DNA of 64,000 bases from Pseudonocardia oceani (GCF_019263585.2 NZ_JADQDF010000001.1:6268501-6332500); one strand, 5' to 3'. Positions 32,626 through 41,188 are shown, numbered from the stretch's first letter. Numbers and translations are program-made. Notes: generated by a model not told the origin, from the letters alone.

Positions 32626-33588
32626 GTGGAGACCCCCTGGTCCGTCGCGCCGCCCGACGCCCTCGGCGAGGCGCTGCACCACCTGCGCCTCGCCGGCACC
32701 TTCTACTGCCGCTCCGAGCTGACGGCGCCGTGGGGGCTCACGGTGCCGCCGCTGCCCGGTCACCTCTGGCTGCACGTCGTCACCGCGGGCGGTTGCCGCC
32801 TGGAGACCGACGGCGCCGAGGCGGTGCAGCTCCGGGCGGGCGACGTCGCACTGGTGCCGCACGGCGACGGCCACCGCCTGCGCAGCGCGCCCGGCACCAT
32901 CGCGCCGTCGGTGATGGACCTGCCGCAGGCGTTCGCGAACGACCGGTACTCCCTGCTGCGCCACGGCTCCGGCGGCGATCCGACGACGCTGATCTGCGCG
33001 GCCGTGCAGGTCGACACGCCCGGGGCCCGCGACCTCGTGGGGCTCCTGCCGCCGCTGCTGCACGTCGGCGCCTCGCCGCGCACCGAGTGGATGCAGGCGA
33101 CGCTGCGCCTCGTCGCCGCCGAGGCGGAGCAGTTGCGGCCCGGCGGCGAGGCCGTGCTGACGCGCCTGGCCGACGTCCTGGTGATCCAGGTCGTGCGCTC
33201 CTGGCTGGAGACCGACCCCGCGGCGCGCACCGGGTGGCTCGGCGCGCTGGCCGACCCCCGCATCGGCCGGGCGATCACACTGATCCACCGCGAGCCGGCA
33301 CGGGCGTGGACGGTCGCGTCGCTGGCCGCGGAGATCCCGATGTCGCGCTCGGCGTTCGCGGCCCGGTTCACCGCACTGGTCGGCGAGCCCGTGCTGGCCT
33401 ACCTCACGCGGCGGCGGATGCACCTCGCCCTCGACCGCCTGCGCGCCGGTGACACGGGCGTCGCCGAGGTCGCGGGCGCACTGGGCTACCGCTCGGAGGC
33501 CGCGTTCAGCCGCGCGTTCACCCGCGTGATCGGCACGACCCCCGGAGCGATCCGCCGAGGCGCGACCGGCGCGCTCACACCTCGCTGA
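32626..33588 (+). CDS. AraC-family transcriptional regulator with cupin sensor
   Basis: This 320-residue regulator has an N-terminal cupin ligand domain (about residues 1-190, PGHLWLHVVTAGGCRLETDG) and a C-terminal double HTH. The helices WTVASLAAEIPMSRSAFAAR and TGVAEVAGALGYRSEAAFSR are visible, followed by IGTTPGAIRR. CACACT lies 6 nt before GTG 32626. It is divergent from the NmrA-like/DUF1772 operon across 131 bp and probably controls it. Its 3' end overlaps the convergent phosphatase gene by 14 bp. Confidence 0.87.
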   Translation: METPWSVAPPDALGEALHHLRLAGTFYCRSELTAPWGLTVPPLPGHLWLHVVTAGGCRLETDGAEAVQLRAGDVALVPHGDGHRLRSAPGTIAPSVMDLPQAFANDRYSLLRHGSGGDPTTLICAAVQVDTPGARDLVGLLPPLLHVGASPRTEWMQATLRLVAAEAEQLRPGGEAVLTRLADVLVIQVVRSWLETDPAARTGWLGALADPRIGRAITLIHREPARAWTVASLAAEIPMSRSAFAARFTALVGEPVLAYLTRRRMHLALDRLRAGDTGVAEVAGALGYRSEAAFSRAFTRVIGTTPGAIRRGATGALTPR

Positions 33589-35572
33589 CGGCGACGATCC
33601 GGTCGAGGTCGCTGAGCACGATCGCGTGCCGGGCGGGCGACCCCGGCGGCACGACGAACCGCAGCCCGCGGCCGTCGGCGGTCATGTCCTCGACGAAGTC
33701 GTAGAGCACGTGGATGCCGGCGCTGCCCAGGTGCGTGACGGCCCCGAGGTCGACGACCAGCGGCAGCGCCCCGCCGCGGCTGGCCGACCACAGCTCGCGG
33801 CGCAGGTCCTCGGCGGTGCTGAGGTCGATCGGGCCGCCCAGGGCGATCCGCGGCTCGGCCGTCGTCGTGAGCGTCACGGTCATCGTCGACGGGCGCGGCG
33901 TCGCGCTCGTGCCCGCCACGGTCGCCGGGCTCACCACGGGCTCCCGGCGCAGGCGGCGGTCGAGCAGCAGCGTCGTGCCCTCGGCGCTGTCGTCGATCTC
34001 GACGGTGTCCATGCAGCCGCGCATCATCAGCAGCCCGCGCCCGCGGTGGCCGGGATCGGCCGGGGCGTTGCGCCAGCTGCCGCGGTCGGTGATCGTCATG
34101 CAGATGCGGCCCTGGCCGTCGAGCTGGCCCTCGACGCGCACCGAGCCACCGCCCTCGGGGTAGGCGTGCTCGACGCTGTTGGTGGCCGCCTCGACCACCG
34201 CGATCTCGATCGAGGCGATGTCGGCGTCGCCGACGCCGAGCTCGGTGAGCCACTCCTCCAGGTCGCGGCGCAGCACCGAGAGGCGCCGGGGCTCGGCGGG
34301 GATCTCGGTGGCGAAGTCGGGCACGACCCGGCCGGTGAGTCGCAGCGCCAGCACCGTGACGTCGTCGTGGTAGCCCTGGCGGGTCATCCGCTCGACGGTC
34401 AGCTCGGCCACGCGGTCGGTGGCGTCGGCCGACATCGTCGACGCCGGCCCGCGCCGCACCGCCGCCGACGCGACCTCGGCCAGCTCGGTGAGCCCGACCG
34501 TGAGGTCCTGCGACGGGCGCTCGACGAGGCCGTCGGAGTAGCACAGCAGCAGGTCGCCAGGGGCGAGCACCGCCGTGCCGACGGTCGCGGCCGGGCCCGC
34601 CACCCCGAGCGGGCCGCCGCCGGGCGCGGGCAGGAAGCGCGCCGCGCCGTCGCTCGACACGGCCAGGGGCGGCGGGTGGCCCGCGCAGACGTAGCGGACC
34701 TCCCCGTCGGGCCGGACGAGCGCGACGCACACCGTGGCGCCGCGCGCTCCGGGTACGCGGCCGGCGAAGGCGTCGAGGCGGGCGAGGACGGTGTCGAGGT
34801 CGTCGCCGTCGAGGAGGAACTCGACGAGCACCGCCCGCAGCTGCGCCATCACCGCGGCGGCGACGGACCCGCGGCCGACGACGTCGCCGACCATGACGGC
34901 CGCGGTGCCGTCGAGGGCGACCGCCTCGAACCAGTCGCCGCCCGCGGCCTGCTCGGCGCCGGCGACGAGGTAGTGCGCGGCGATCCGCAGACCGGGCAGC
35001 ACCGGCAGCCCGTCGGGCAGCAGGCTGCGCTGCAGCGTGAGTACGACGTCCTGCGCGGCTGCGTAGCGCTCGCGCAGCGCCGCGGTGTCGGCCTCCAGCG
35101 AGCGGCGGTGCCGCACGGCCGCGGTGACGTCGCGGAACTGCATCGCCACCCCGCTGACGGCGCCGAGCGCGTCGCGCAGCGGGACGACGTCGACGTCGAC
35201 GAGGCGGTCGTCGCCGTCGACGTGGCCGTCGACCTCGATGCGCCACTCCCGGACCGCGAACGGCTCCCCGGTGGACAGGACGCGGTCGAGGCGCCCCAGC
35301 AGGTCCTGCCCGGCGATCTCGGGGAGGACCTCGCGCAGCGGGCGGCCGAGGATGCCGGGGCGGTCGCCCAGGAACGTGCGGGCGGCGCGGTTGGCGCCCA
35401 CGACCCGGTGGTCGGGGCCCTCGTGCACGAGCACGCCGTGCGGGAGCTCCTCGAGCGCGCGGGCGAGGACGTGCGGGTCGGAGGAGGCCCGACCGTCGGA
35501 TGCCGTGTAGCCGGAAGCCGTGTGGTCGAGCGCTGCGGTGTCCCGCGCTGCCTCGACGTGACGATCCGGCAT
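33575..35572 (-). CDS. PAS - SpoIIE phosphatase - HATPase - STAS multidomain regulator
   Basis: This 665-residue protein combines four modules. A PAS domain covers about residues 35-150. A PP2C/SpoIIE phosphatase (about 185-405) shows GGDWFEAV, MVGDVVGRG, CAGHPPP, YSDGLVE and HDDVTVLAL. An anti-sigma-type HATPase (about 420-540) shows EAATNSVEHAYP, ITDRGSWR and GRGLLMM. A C-terminal STAS domain (about 565-660) has HLGSAGIH, where the Ser is the likely phosphosite. Phosphatase, kinase and antagonist in one chain would form a self-contained partner-switching sensor. A Shine-Dalgarno AGGAG precedes ATG 35572. Confidence 0.9.
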   Translation of the reverse strand: MPDRHVEAARDTAALDHTASGYTASDGRASSDPHVLARALEELPHGVLVHEGPDHRVVGANRAARTFLGDRPGILGRPLREVLPEIAGQDLLGRLDRVLSTGEPFAVREWRIEVDGHVDGDDRLVDVDVVPLRDALGAVSGVAMQFRDVTAAVRHRRSLEADTAALRERYAAAQDVVLTLQRSLLPDGLPVLPGLRIAAHYLVAGAEQAAGGDWFEAVALDGTAAVMVGDVVGRGSVAAAVMAQLRAVLVEFLLDGDDLDTVLARLDAFAGRVPGARGATVCVALVRPDGEVRYVCAGHPPPLAVSSDGAARFLPAPGGGPLGVAGPAATVGTAVLAPGDLLLCYSDGLVERPSQDLTVGLTELAEVASAAVRRGPASTMSADATDRVAELTVERMTRQGYHDDVTVLALRLTGRVVPDFATEIPAEPRRLSVLRRDLEEWLTELGVGDADIASIEIAVVEAATNSVEHAYPEGGGSVRVEGQLDGQGRICMTITDRGSWRNAPADPGHRGRGLLMMRGCMDTVEIDDSAEGTTLLLDRRLRREPVVSPATVAGTSATPRPSTMTVTLTTTAEPRIALGGPIDLSTAEDLRRELWSASRGGALPLVVDLGAVTHLGSAGIHVLYDFVEDMTADGRGLRFVVPPGSPARHAIVLSDLDRIVAVSEV

Positions 35573-35681
35573 CGGCCGCTCCTGGAGGTCGGTTGAGCCG
35601 GAGGGTACCGAGTGGCCCTCCCGTACTCCGAACGGCCCGTCGCCGTAGCCGAACGCCGCAGCGCACGGGCACGCAGAGCCA

Positions 35682-35706
35682 CATAAAAGAAGCCTGGACT
35701 TATATG
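35682..35706 (+). promoter_or_regulatory. Putative ArsR operator
   Basis: CATAAAAG (35682-35689) and CTTATATG (35699-35706) form an inverted repeat with 7 of 8 bases matching. It overlaps the expected -35 region of the ArsR gene, whose -10 is TAAAGT (35719-35724), 6 nt before GTG 35731. The AT-rich stretch stands out from its surroundings. Confidence 0.55.
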
Positions 35707-35730
35707 AGCCATAGCCGTTAAAGTCGCACC

Positions 35731-36069
35731 GTGCACGCGTTCGACGTCCTCGGGGACCCGGTCCGCCGCCGGATCCTGGAGCTGCTCGCCGCCGGCGAGC
35801 TGAGCTCCGGCGCGGTCACGGAGACGATCCGCGCGGAGTTCGGGATCTCCCAGCCCGCGGTGTCGCAGCACCTGAAGGTGCTGCGGGACAACGGGTTCGC
35901 CATCGTTCGCCCCGAGGGCACCCGCCGGCTCTACCGCGTCCGCGCGGAGCCGCTGCGGGAGGTCGACGCGTGGCTCGACCACTTCCGACGCACCTGGACA
36001 CCCCGACTCGACGCGCTGGCCACCGAGGTGGCCCGCGGGCGTCGCACATCCCGGCAGGAGCCCCCATGA
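35731..36069 (+). CDS. ArsR-family winged-helix regulator
   Basis: This 112-residue ArsR/SmtB-type regulator has the recognition region SQPAVSQHLKVLRDNGFAI and wing RPEGTRRLYRVRAEPL. No cysteine metal site is seen, consistent with the subgroup paired with SRPBCC proteins. The stop overlaps the start of the SRPBCC gene by 4 nt (ATGA), a common pairing in actinobacteria in which the regulator represses its own operon. Start GTG 35731 is leaderless by the TAAAGT -10. Confidence 0.88.
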   Translation: MHAFDVLGDPVRRRILELLAAGELSSGAVTETIRAEFGISQPAVSQHLKVLRDNGFAIVRPEGTRRLYRVRAEPLREVDAWLDHFRRTWTPRLDALATEVARGRRTSRQEPP

Positions 36070-36686
36070 CCGACGTGACCCACGAGATCAGCACCGTTGC
36101 CCGCACCGCCGGGCGCCGCACGCTGGAGGCGGGCGAGGCCCGCGTCCTCACGATCAGCCGCACGTACCCGACCGACCAGGCCGACCTCTGGGACGCCTGC
36201 ACCACGCCCGAGCGCATCGCCCGCTGGTTCCTGCCCGTCACCGGCGAGTTGCGCCCGGGCGGGCGCTACCAGCTCGAGGGCAACGCCGGCGGTGTCGTCG
36301 AGCGCTGCGAGGCACCGCACGGCTTCGCCGCGACCTGGGAGATGGGCGACGAGGTCAGCTGGATCACCGTGCGCCTGGAGCCCGAGGGCGCCGAGCGCAC
36401 CCGGTTCACCCTGGAGCACCTCGCCCACGTCGACGACGTGCGCTGGGCCGAGTTCGGCCCGGCCGCCGCCGGCATCGGCTGGGACCTCGGGCTGCTCGGG
36501 CTGGAGCGCCACCTCGCCGACCCGTCCTCGACCGTCGACGAGGCCGCGTTCACCTCCACCGACGAGGGCCGCGCGTTCATGGCCACGGCCGGGCGGGAGT
36601 GGGGCGAGGCCGCGATCGCGGCGGGCGACGACCCCGCGGCCGCGCGCGCCGCGGCGGAGCGGACGGTCGGGTTCTACTCCGGCTGA
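36066..36686 (+). CDS. SRPBCC (AHSA1-like) family protein
   Basis: This 206-residue START/Bet v 1-fold protein has hallmarks ISRTYPTDQADLWDACTTPE, RIARWFLPVTGELRPGGRY and FTLEHLAHVDD. It is expected to bind a hydrophobic ligand; the ligand is unknown. It is the second gene of the ArsR operon (4-nt overlap). Its 3' end overlaps the convergent hemH gene by 13 bp. ATG 36066 is clearly the start because the longer frame runs through the arsR gene. Confidence 0.86.
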   Translation: MTDVTHEISTVARTAGRRTLEAGEARVLTISRTYPTDQADLWDACTTPERIARWFLPVTGELRPGGRYQLEGNAGGVVERCEAPHGFAATWEMGDEVSWITVRLEPEGAERTRFTLEHLAHVDDVRWAEFGPAAAGIGWDLGLLGLERHLADPSSTVDEAAFTSTDEGRAFMATAGREWGEAAIAAGDDPAAARAAAERTVGFYSG

Positions 36687-37777
36687 GCCGGCCCGGGCTG
36701 GGCCGACCCGGACTGGGCCGACCCGGACTGGGCCGACCCGGGCTGGGCCGGCCGCGCCGGCCGCTGCGGCGGCTCGCAGCACGCAGGGGTGCACAGCGTC
36801 CCGTTGACCCCGCACCCCGCGCGCGGCACCTCGCCCAGCGCACGGGGTGCGCGGTCGTGGCGGTGCTCGTCGACGAGCTCGACGACCATGTCGGCGAACC
36901 GCGGGTCGGGTCCGGCCGTGGCGGCGCGGGCGAAGCCCATGCCGAGCTCGGCGGCCCGCTCCGCGGCCTCGGTGTCGAGGTCCCAGATGACCTCGACGTG
37001 GTCGGAGACGAACCCGATCGGCGCGACGACGACGCCCGGGACGCCCGCGGCGTGCAGCGCGTCGATGTGGTCGACGATGTCGGGCTCCAGCCACGGGATG
37101 CGCGGCGGGCCCGAGCGGGACTGCCACACGACGTCGAACTCCGCCTCCCCCAGCTCGCCGGCGACGAGCCGCGCGGCCTCGGTGACCTGCGTCGAGTACC
37201 GGTGGCCGCCCTCCTCGGGCGGGCCCGCCGACGCGTCTGCCGACGAGGGCACCGAGTGCGCGGTGAACACCAGCCGCGCCCCCTCCCCCGCGCGTCCGCG
37301 GACCGCGCGCACGGCGTCGGCGTTGGCGGCGACGAACTCGGGGTGGTCGAAGAAGTGCCGCAGCTTCACCAGCTCCGGCGCAGCCTCCCCCACCGCCTCA
37401 CGGGCCCTGGCGATGTCCTCGTGGTACTGCCGGCAGGCCGAGTAGCCGCCGTAGGCGCTGGTGGCGAACACGAGCGCGCGCCCCACCCCGTCGCGGGCCA
37501 TCTCGGCGACGGTGTCCTCGACCATCGGGTGCCAGTTGCGGTTGCCGAAGTACACCGGCAGGTCGGTGCGCGAGCGGACGGCGTCGATCAGCTCGCGGTT
37601 GCGCGCGTTGATCGGCGAGACGCCGCCGAAGTGCTGGTAGTGCTCCTCGACGGCGTCGAGCCGCTCCGGCGGGATGCCGCGCCCGCGGGTCACGTTCTCC
37701 AGGAAGGGGCGGACCTCGTCGGGGCCCTCGGGGCCGCCGAAGGACAGGACGAGCAGGGCGTCGACACATCCGGGCAC
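36674..37777 (-). CDS. hemH: Ferrochelatase (actinobacterial, probably coproporphyrin ferrochelatase)
   Basis: This 367-residue protein inserts iron into a porphyrin; actinobacterial members act on coproporphyrin III (CpfC). Visible features are LLVLSFGGPEGPDEV at the N-terminus, the catalytic-His segment VFATSAYGGYSAC and LVFTAHSVPSSA. The C-terminal cysteines CGVNGTLCTPACC fit the [2Fe-2S] cluster of this group. A nonconserved tail of GSAQS-type repeats follows, encoded by a 15-bp tandem repeat. I chose GTG 37777, which has CACGAT 6 nt before it. The gene belongs to the conserved fabG-inhA-hemH order. Confidence 0.9.
   Translation of the reverse strand: MPGCVDALLVLSFGGPEGPDEVRPFLENVTRGRGIPPERLDAVEEHYQHFGGVSPINARNRELIDAVRSRTDLPVYFGNRNWHPMVEDTVAEMARDGVGRALVFATSAYGGYSACRQYHEDIARAREAVGEAAPELVKLRHFFDHPEFVAANADAVRAVRGRAGEGARLVFTAHSVPSSADASAGPPEEGGHRYSTQVTEAARLVAGELGEAEFDVVWQSRSGPPRIPWLEPDIVDHIDALHAAGVPGVVVAPIGFVSDHVEVIWDLDTEAAERAAELGMGFARAATAGPDPRFADMVVELVDEHRHDRAPRALGEVPRAGCGVNGTLCTPACCEPPQRPARPAQPGSAQSGSAQSGSAQPGPAQPE
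36695..36754. repeat. 15-bp tandem repeat at the hemH 3' end
   Basis: Four units of 15 bp (GGGCTGGGCCGACCC and variants) run from 36695 to 36754. They encode the GSAQS/PAQPG pentapeptides of the ferrochelatase tail. They begin 9 bp after the SRPBCC stop. Confidence 0.85.
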
Positions 37778-37815
37778 CTGCCGATCGTGCCACCGCACCG
37801 GGCACACTGCGCGTC

Positions 37816-38409
37816 ATGGTGGCGGCGCGGGAGCAGGACGTGCACGACCTCGCCGCGGCGGTGCCGCACGTCACGGTGGCCCGCGGCCCCGGCGGCAAAG
37901 CCGTCTACCAGGTGAGCGGGAAGTCGTTCGTGTTCTTCCGCACGCCCCGGCCGGACGCCGTCGACGACACCACCGGCGAGCGGCTCACCGACGTCGTCGT
38001 CCTGTGGGTGCCGGACGAGGAGGACAAGCGGGCGCCGGTGCAGGACCAGCTCGCCGAGGTCGTGCAGGACGCCTGGCTGTCGCGGGCCTCGGCCCGCCGC
38101 GCGGCCCGCTGGCTGGCCGCGCAGCAGCGGGAGCAGGCGTTGCCCGCTCAGACGCCGATCGCGTGGAACCCGCCGTCGGCCATCACCATCGAGCCGGTGG
38201 TGACCGGCAGCCAGTCGCTCAGCACCGCGCACACCGTCTTGGCCACCGGCACCGGGTCGGTGACGTCCCAGCCCAGCGGTGCGCGCCCGTCCCAGGCGTC
38301 CTCGAACGCGGCGAAGCCGGGGATGGACTTCGCGGCCATCGTCTTCACCGGGCCGGCGGCGACGAGGTTGACGCGGATCCCCTGCGGGCCGAGGTCGCGG
38401 GCGAGGTAG
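37816..38409 (+). pseudogene. MmcQ/YjbR-like gene with internal deletion and run-on 3' end
   Basis: The first 65 residues follow the MmcQ/YjbR family well (YQVSGKSFVFFRTPRPDAVD, then VVLWVPDEEDK), and DAWLSRASARRAARWLAAQ is the usual C-terminal helix. Between them the conserved block with a TTPHFDG-type motif, about 40 residues, is absent: PVQDQ joins directly to LAEVVQDAWL. The frame then continues without its own stop for about 260 nt antisense to inhA, where the sequence no longer looks protein-like. I read this as a gene decayed by an in-frame deletion. CACACT lies 7 nt before ATG 37816. Confidence 0.6.
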
Positions 38410-38915
38410 CGGGTGACCGACTCCAGCGTCGACTTCGCCACGCCCATCCAGTCGTAGGCGGGCCAGGCCTGGCGGTTGTCGAAGTCCATGCCCACGATCG
38501 AGCCGCCCGGGCCCATCAGCGGCAGCGCCGCCACCGCGAGCGACTTGAACGAGTACGCGCTGACCTGGATGGTCGTGGCGACGTCCTCCCACGGGGCCTT
38601 CAGGAACGCGCCCTCGCCCAGGCAGGACGCGGGCGCGAAGCCGATCGAGTGCAGGACGCCGTCGAGGCGGTCGGTGTGCTCGGCCAGGCGGTCGACCAGG
38701 GAGTCGAGCTGCGACTGGTCGGACACGTCGAGCTCCACGACCGGCGCCGGCTTCGGCAGCCGCTGCGCGATCCGCTCGACGAGCCGCATCCGGCCGAACC
38801 CGGTGAGGACCACCTCGGCCCCCTGCTCCTGCGCCACCTTGGCGGCGTGGAACGCGAGCGAGGCATCGGTGATCACGCCGGTGACGAGCAGCTTCTTGCC
38901 CTCGAGAAGACCCAT
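38148..38915 (-). CDS. inhA: NADH-dependent enoyl-ACP reductase InhA/FabI
   Basis: This 255-residue atypical SDR reduces enoyl-ACP in FAS-II. It aligns closely with mycobacterial InhA: LLVTGVITDASLAFHAAKVA at the NADH site, LDGVLHSIGFAPA with Ser90 at the position of the InhA resistance residue, MDFDNRQAWPAYDWMGVAKS with catalytic Tyr154 and Lys161, and PVAKTVCAVLSDWLPVTTG near the end. fabG precedes it by 10 nt. A TAGCGT hexamer overlapping the fabG stop lies 7 nt before ATG 38915, so inhA may also have its own leaderless promoter. Confidence 0.93.
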   Translation of the reverse strand: MGLLEGKKLLVTGVITDASLAFHAAKVAQEQGAEVVLTGFGRMRLVERIAQRLPKPAPVVELDVSDQSQLDSLVDRLAEHTDRLDGVLHSIGFAPASCLGEGAFLKAPWEDVATTIQVSAYSFKSLAVAALPLMGPGGSIVGMDFDNRQAWPAYDWMGVAKSTLESVTRYLARDLGPQGIRVNLVAAGPVKTMAAKSIPGFAAFEDAWDGRAPLGWDVTDPVPVAKTVCAVLSDWLPVTTGSMVMADGGFHAIGV

Positions 38916-38925
38916 GCTCGCTACG

Positions 38926-39636
38926 CTAGTGCCCCATTCCCAGTCCGCCGTCGACCGGGATGACGGCGCCGGTCACGTACGCGGCCCCCGGCGACCCGAG
39001 CCAGGTGACGACCGACGCCACCTCCTCGACGCTGGCGTAGCGTCCCAGCGGCACCTGCCTGAGGATCTCGGTGCGGCGGGCGTCGGGCAGGGCGCGGGTC
39101 ATGTCGGTGTCGACGAACCCCGGCGCGACGACATTGGCGGTGATTCCGCGCGAGCCCAGCTCCCGGGCCACCGAGCGGGCCAGCCCGACCAGCCCGGACT
39201 TCGACGCCGCGTAGTTGACCTGCCCGGCCGACCCCGTCAGCCCGACGACGCTGGAGACGAAGATCATCCGCCCGGCGCGGGCCTTGAGCATCGCGCGGGT
39301 GGCGCGCTTGGCGACGCGGTAGGCGGCGGTGAGGTTGGCGTCGACGACCTTGGTGAAGGAGTCCTCGCTCATCCTCATCAGCAGGCCGTCGTCGGTGATG
39401 CCGGCGTTGGACACCAGCACCTCGACGGGGCCGAGCTCGGCCTCCACCGCGGTGAACGCGGCGTCGACGGCCGCGGCGTCGGTGACATCGCACTGCACGG
39501 GGAACAGGCCCTCGGGCAGGTCCTCGACCGGACTGCGGTGCGTCACCGCCACCCGGTCGCCCTGCTCGACGAACGCCTGCGCGATCGCCAGCCCGATCCC
39601 GCGGTTTCCTCCGGTCACCAGCACTGTTCTCGACAC
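38926..39636 (-). CDS. fabG: 3-oxoacyl-ACP reductase FabG (MabA-like)
   Basis: This 236-residue SDR has the cofactor motif TGGNRGIG (residues 8-15), NAG in VSNAGITDDGLL, catalytic Ser129, Tyr142 and Lys146 (YAASK) and the C-terminal VTGAVIPVDGGLGMGH. It is the FAS-II ketoreductase partner of inhA. I placed the start at GTG 39636 because TAGGGT (minus strand, 39649-39644) is 7 nt upstream. A GTG three codons earlier lies inside that hexamer. The hydrolase stop codon overlaps the same hexamer. Confidence 0.9.
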   Translation of the reverse strand: MSRTVLVTGGNRGIGLAIAQAFVEQGDRVAVTHRSPVEDLPEGLFPVQCDVTDAAAVDAAFTAVEAELGPVEVLVSNAGITDDGLLMRMSEDSFTKVVDANLTAAYRVAKRATRAMLKARAGRMIFVSSVVGLTGSAGQVNYAASKSGLVGLARSVARELGSRGITANVVAPGFVDTDMTRALPDARRTEILRQVPLGRYASVEEVASVVTWLGSPGAAYVTGAVIPVDGGLGMGH

Positions 39637-39646
39637 GGGCGACACC

Positions 39647-40507
39647 CTAACGGGACGTGTGCCCCAGGATCTCGGTGATCACGACGTCCCACACCGGCGG
39701 CGGGGGCACCTGGTGCCCGACGCCGGGCAGCTCGACCAGCCGCGCCCCCGGGACCTCCGCGGCCAGTGCCCGGCCGTGCGCCGGCGGGAACAGCGGGTCC
39801 TCGGTGCCGTGCAGCACCAGCGTCGGCGCGGTGATCGCCGCGACGCCCGTGCGGCGCGGCTCGCCCTGGTCGACGATCCAGTGGTTGGTCATGCTCGCCG
39901 CGACGTCCGGGGTGCGGGCGACGACCCGGGTCGCGATGGCGCGCACGCGCTCCTCGTCGAACGCCAGGGTGCCCCGGAGCAGGCGCTCGCCCTCCACGAA
40001 GGCGGCGACGGCGGCGTCGGGGTCGGACCAGTCCGGGCCGGGCGGGGGCTCGGCGAACGACCGCGCCACGTCCGCGCGCATCGGCGGCGGCACCGGCCGG
40101 TCGGGCGGTGCCGGGCCGACCGCGGTGGTCGAGAGCAGCGTGAGCGTGGCGACCCGGTCGGCGTGGTCGATCGCGAGCTCCTGCGCGATGCCCCCGCCCA
40201 TCGAGACGCCGACGACGTGCGCCCGTGCGATCCCCAGCCCGTCGAGCACGGCGAGCGCGTCGGCGCCCAGGTCGGCGCCGGTGTAGCCGGGCTGCCCCGC
40301 GGTCCACTGCGTCGAGCCGCCGGTGTCGCGGTGGTCGTAGCGCACGACGTGCCGACCGCCCGCGACGAGCCGCGCGCAGAACCCGTCCTCCCACCAGTCC
40401 ATCGACGACGCCGCGCCGGCGATGAGCAGCACCGCCGGGTCCTGCGGTGACCCCAGGGACTCCACGCACAGCTCGGCGCCCGCGGCCCGGATCCGGGTGA
40501 TCGGCAC
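39647..40507 (-). CDS. Alpha/beta hydrolase
   Basis: This 286-residue alpha/beta hydrolase has the nucleophile elbow GVSMGG (about residues 99-104), LLIAGAASSMDWW at the oxyanion position, the acid in LVLHGTEDPLFPP and the catalytic His in ELPGVGHQVPPP. RYDHRDTGGST resembles esterases and polyketide-type hydrolases. It is divergent from the HxlR regulator, with two operator-like repeats between them, so it is the probable target of that regulator. Substrate unknown. Confidence 0.87.
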   Translation of the reverse strand: MPITRIRAAGAELCVESLGSPQDPAVLLIAGAASSMDWWEDGFCARLVAGGRHVVRYDHRDTGGSTQWTAGQPGYTGADLGADALAVLDGLGIARAHVVGVSMGGGIAQELAIDHADRVATLTLLSTTAVGPAPPDRPVPPPMRADVARSFAEPPPGPDWSDPDAAVAAFVEGERLLRGTLAFDEERVRAIATRVVARTPDVAASMTNHWIVDQGEPRRTGVAAITAPTLVLHGTEDPLFPPAHGRALAAEVPGARLVELPGVGHQVPPPPVWDVVITEILGHTSR

Positions 40508-40528
40508 GACCTGCTCCTCCTCCGTCGG

Positions 40529-40564
40529 CTACGATGACCGTAGCAGCCACTACGATTTTCGTAC
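40529..40564. promoter_or_regulatory. Tandem HxlR operator candidates
   Basis: CTACG-ATGAC-CGTAG (40529-40543) and CTACG-ATTTT-CGTAC (40550-40564) are two inverted repeats whose starts are 21 bp apart, two helical turns. They occupy the 69-bp gap between the hydrolase and HxlR start codons. A Shine-Dalgarno AAGGAGAG follows at 40565-40572. Confidence 0.7.
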
Positions 40565-40576
40565 AAGGAGAGCGGC

Positions 40577-41185
40577 GTGCGCACCTACGGCCAGAGCTGC
40601 CCCGTCGCCCACGCCCTCGACGCCGTGGGCGACCGGTGGTCGCTGCTCGTCGTGCGCGAGCTGCGGCTGGGCCCGCGCCGCTACAGCGACCTCGCCGCCG
40701 CGCTGCCCGGGATCGGGCCGAGCGTGCTGTCGCAGCGGCTGCGCGACCTGGTCGGCGCGGGCGTCCTGGAGCAGCGGGGCCCCGCCTACGCCCTCACGCC
40801 GTGGGGCGCCGGGCTGGAGCCGGTGTTCCGCGCGCTCGCCGCCTGGGGCATGGCGTCACCGACCCCCCGCACCGGCACCGTCAGCGCCGACTCGGTGCTG
40901 CTGGGCCTGCGCACCTTCTTCGCCCGCACGCCCGGCTGGGACGCCGTGGTGGAGGTGCGCACGGCGCGCGAGGCCTACCGCGTGGTCGTCGTCGACGGGG
41001 AGCTGCGCGAACTCGCGCGGGGCGCGGCGGCGCAGGCCCCGGACGCGGTGGTCACCGGCGACGACCTCGACGGCCTGACCGACGGCCCCGACGCCTTCGA
41101 CGCGGCGATGGAGGCCGGGACGCTGGCGGTCGACGGGGACGTCGGGGCGGTGCGGCGGCTGGTCACGTCCGCGGCCCGGCCCTGA
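40577..41185 (+). CDS. HxlR-family regulator with C-terminal SCP2-like domain
   Basis: This 202-residue regulator has an HxlR winged helix (CPVAHALDAVGDRWSLLVVR, then SDLAAALPGIGPSVLSQRLR) with the redox-type Cys at residue 8. A C-terminal extension (about residues 105-195, TFFARTPGWDAVVEVRTARE) resembles SCP2/alkyl-sulfatase C-terminal ligand-binding domains. It starts at GTG 40577 with a good Shine-Dalgarno. The extra domain may sense a hydrophobic ligand handled by the divergent hydrolase (inference). Confidence 0.86.
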   Translation: MRTYGQSCPVAHALDAVGDRWSLLVVRELRLGPRRYSDLAAALPGIGPSVLSQRLRDLVGAGVLEQRGPAYALTPWGAGLEPVFRALAAWGMASPTPRTGTVSADSVLLGLRTFFARTPGWDAVVEVRTAREAYRVVVVDGELRELARGAAAQAPDAVVTGDDLDGLTDGPDAFDAAMEAGTLAVDGDVGAVRRLVTSAARP

Positions 41186-41188
41186 CCC

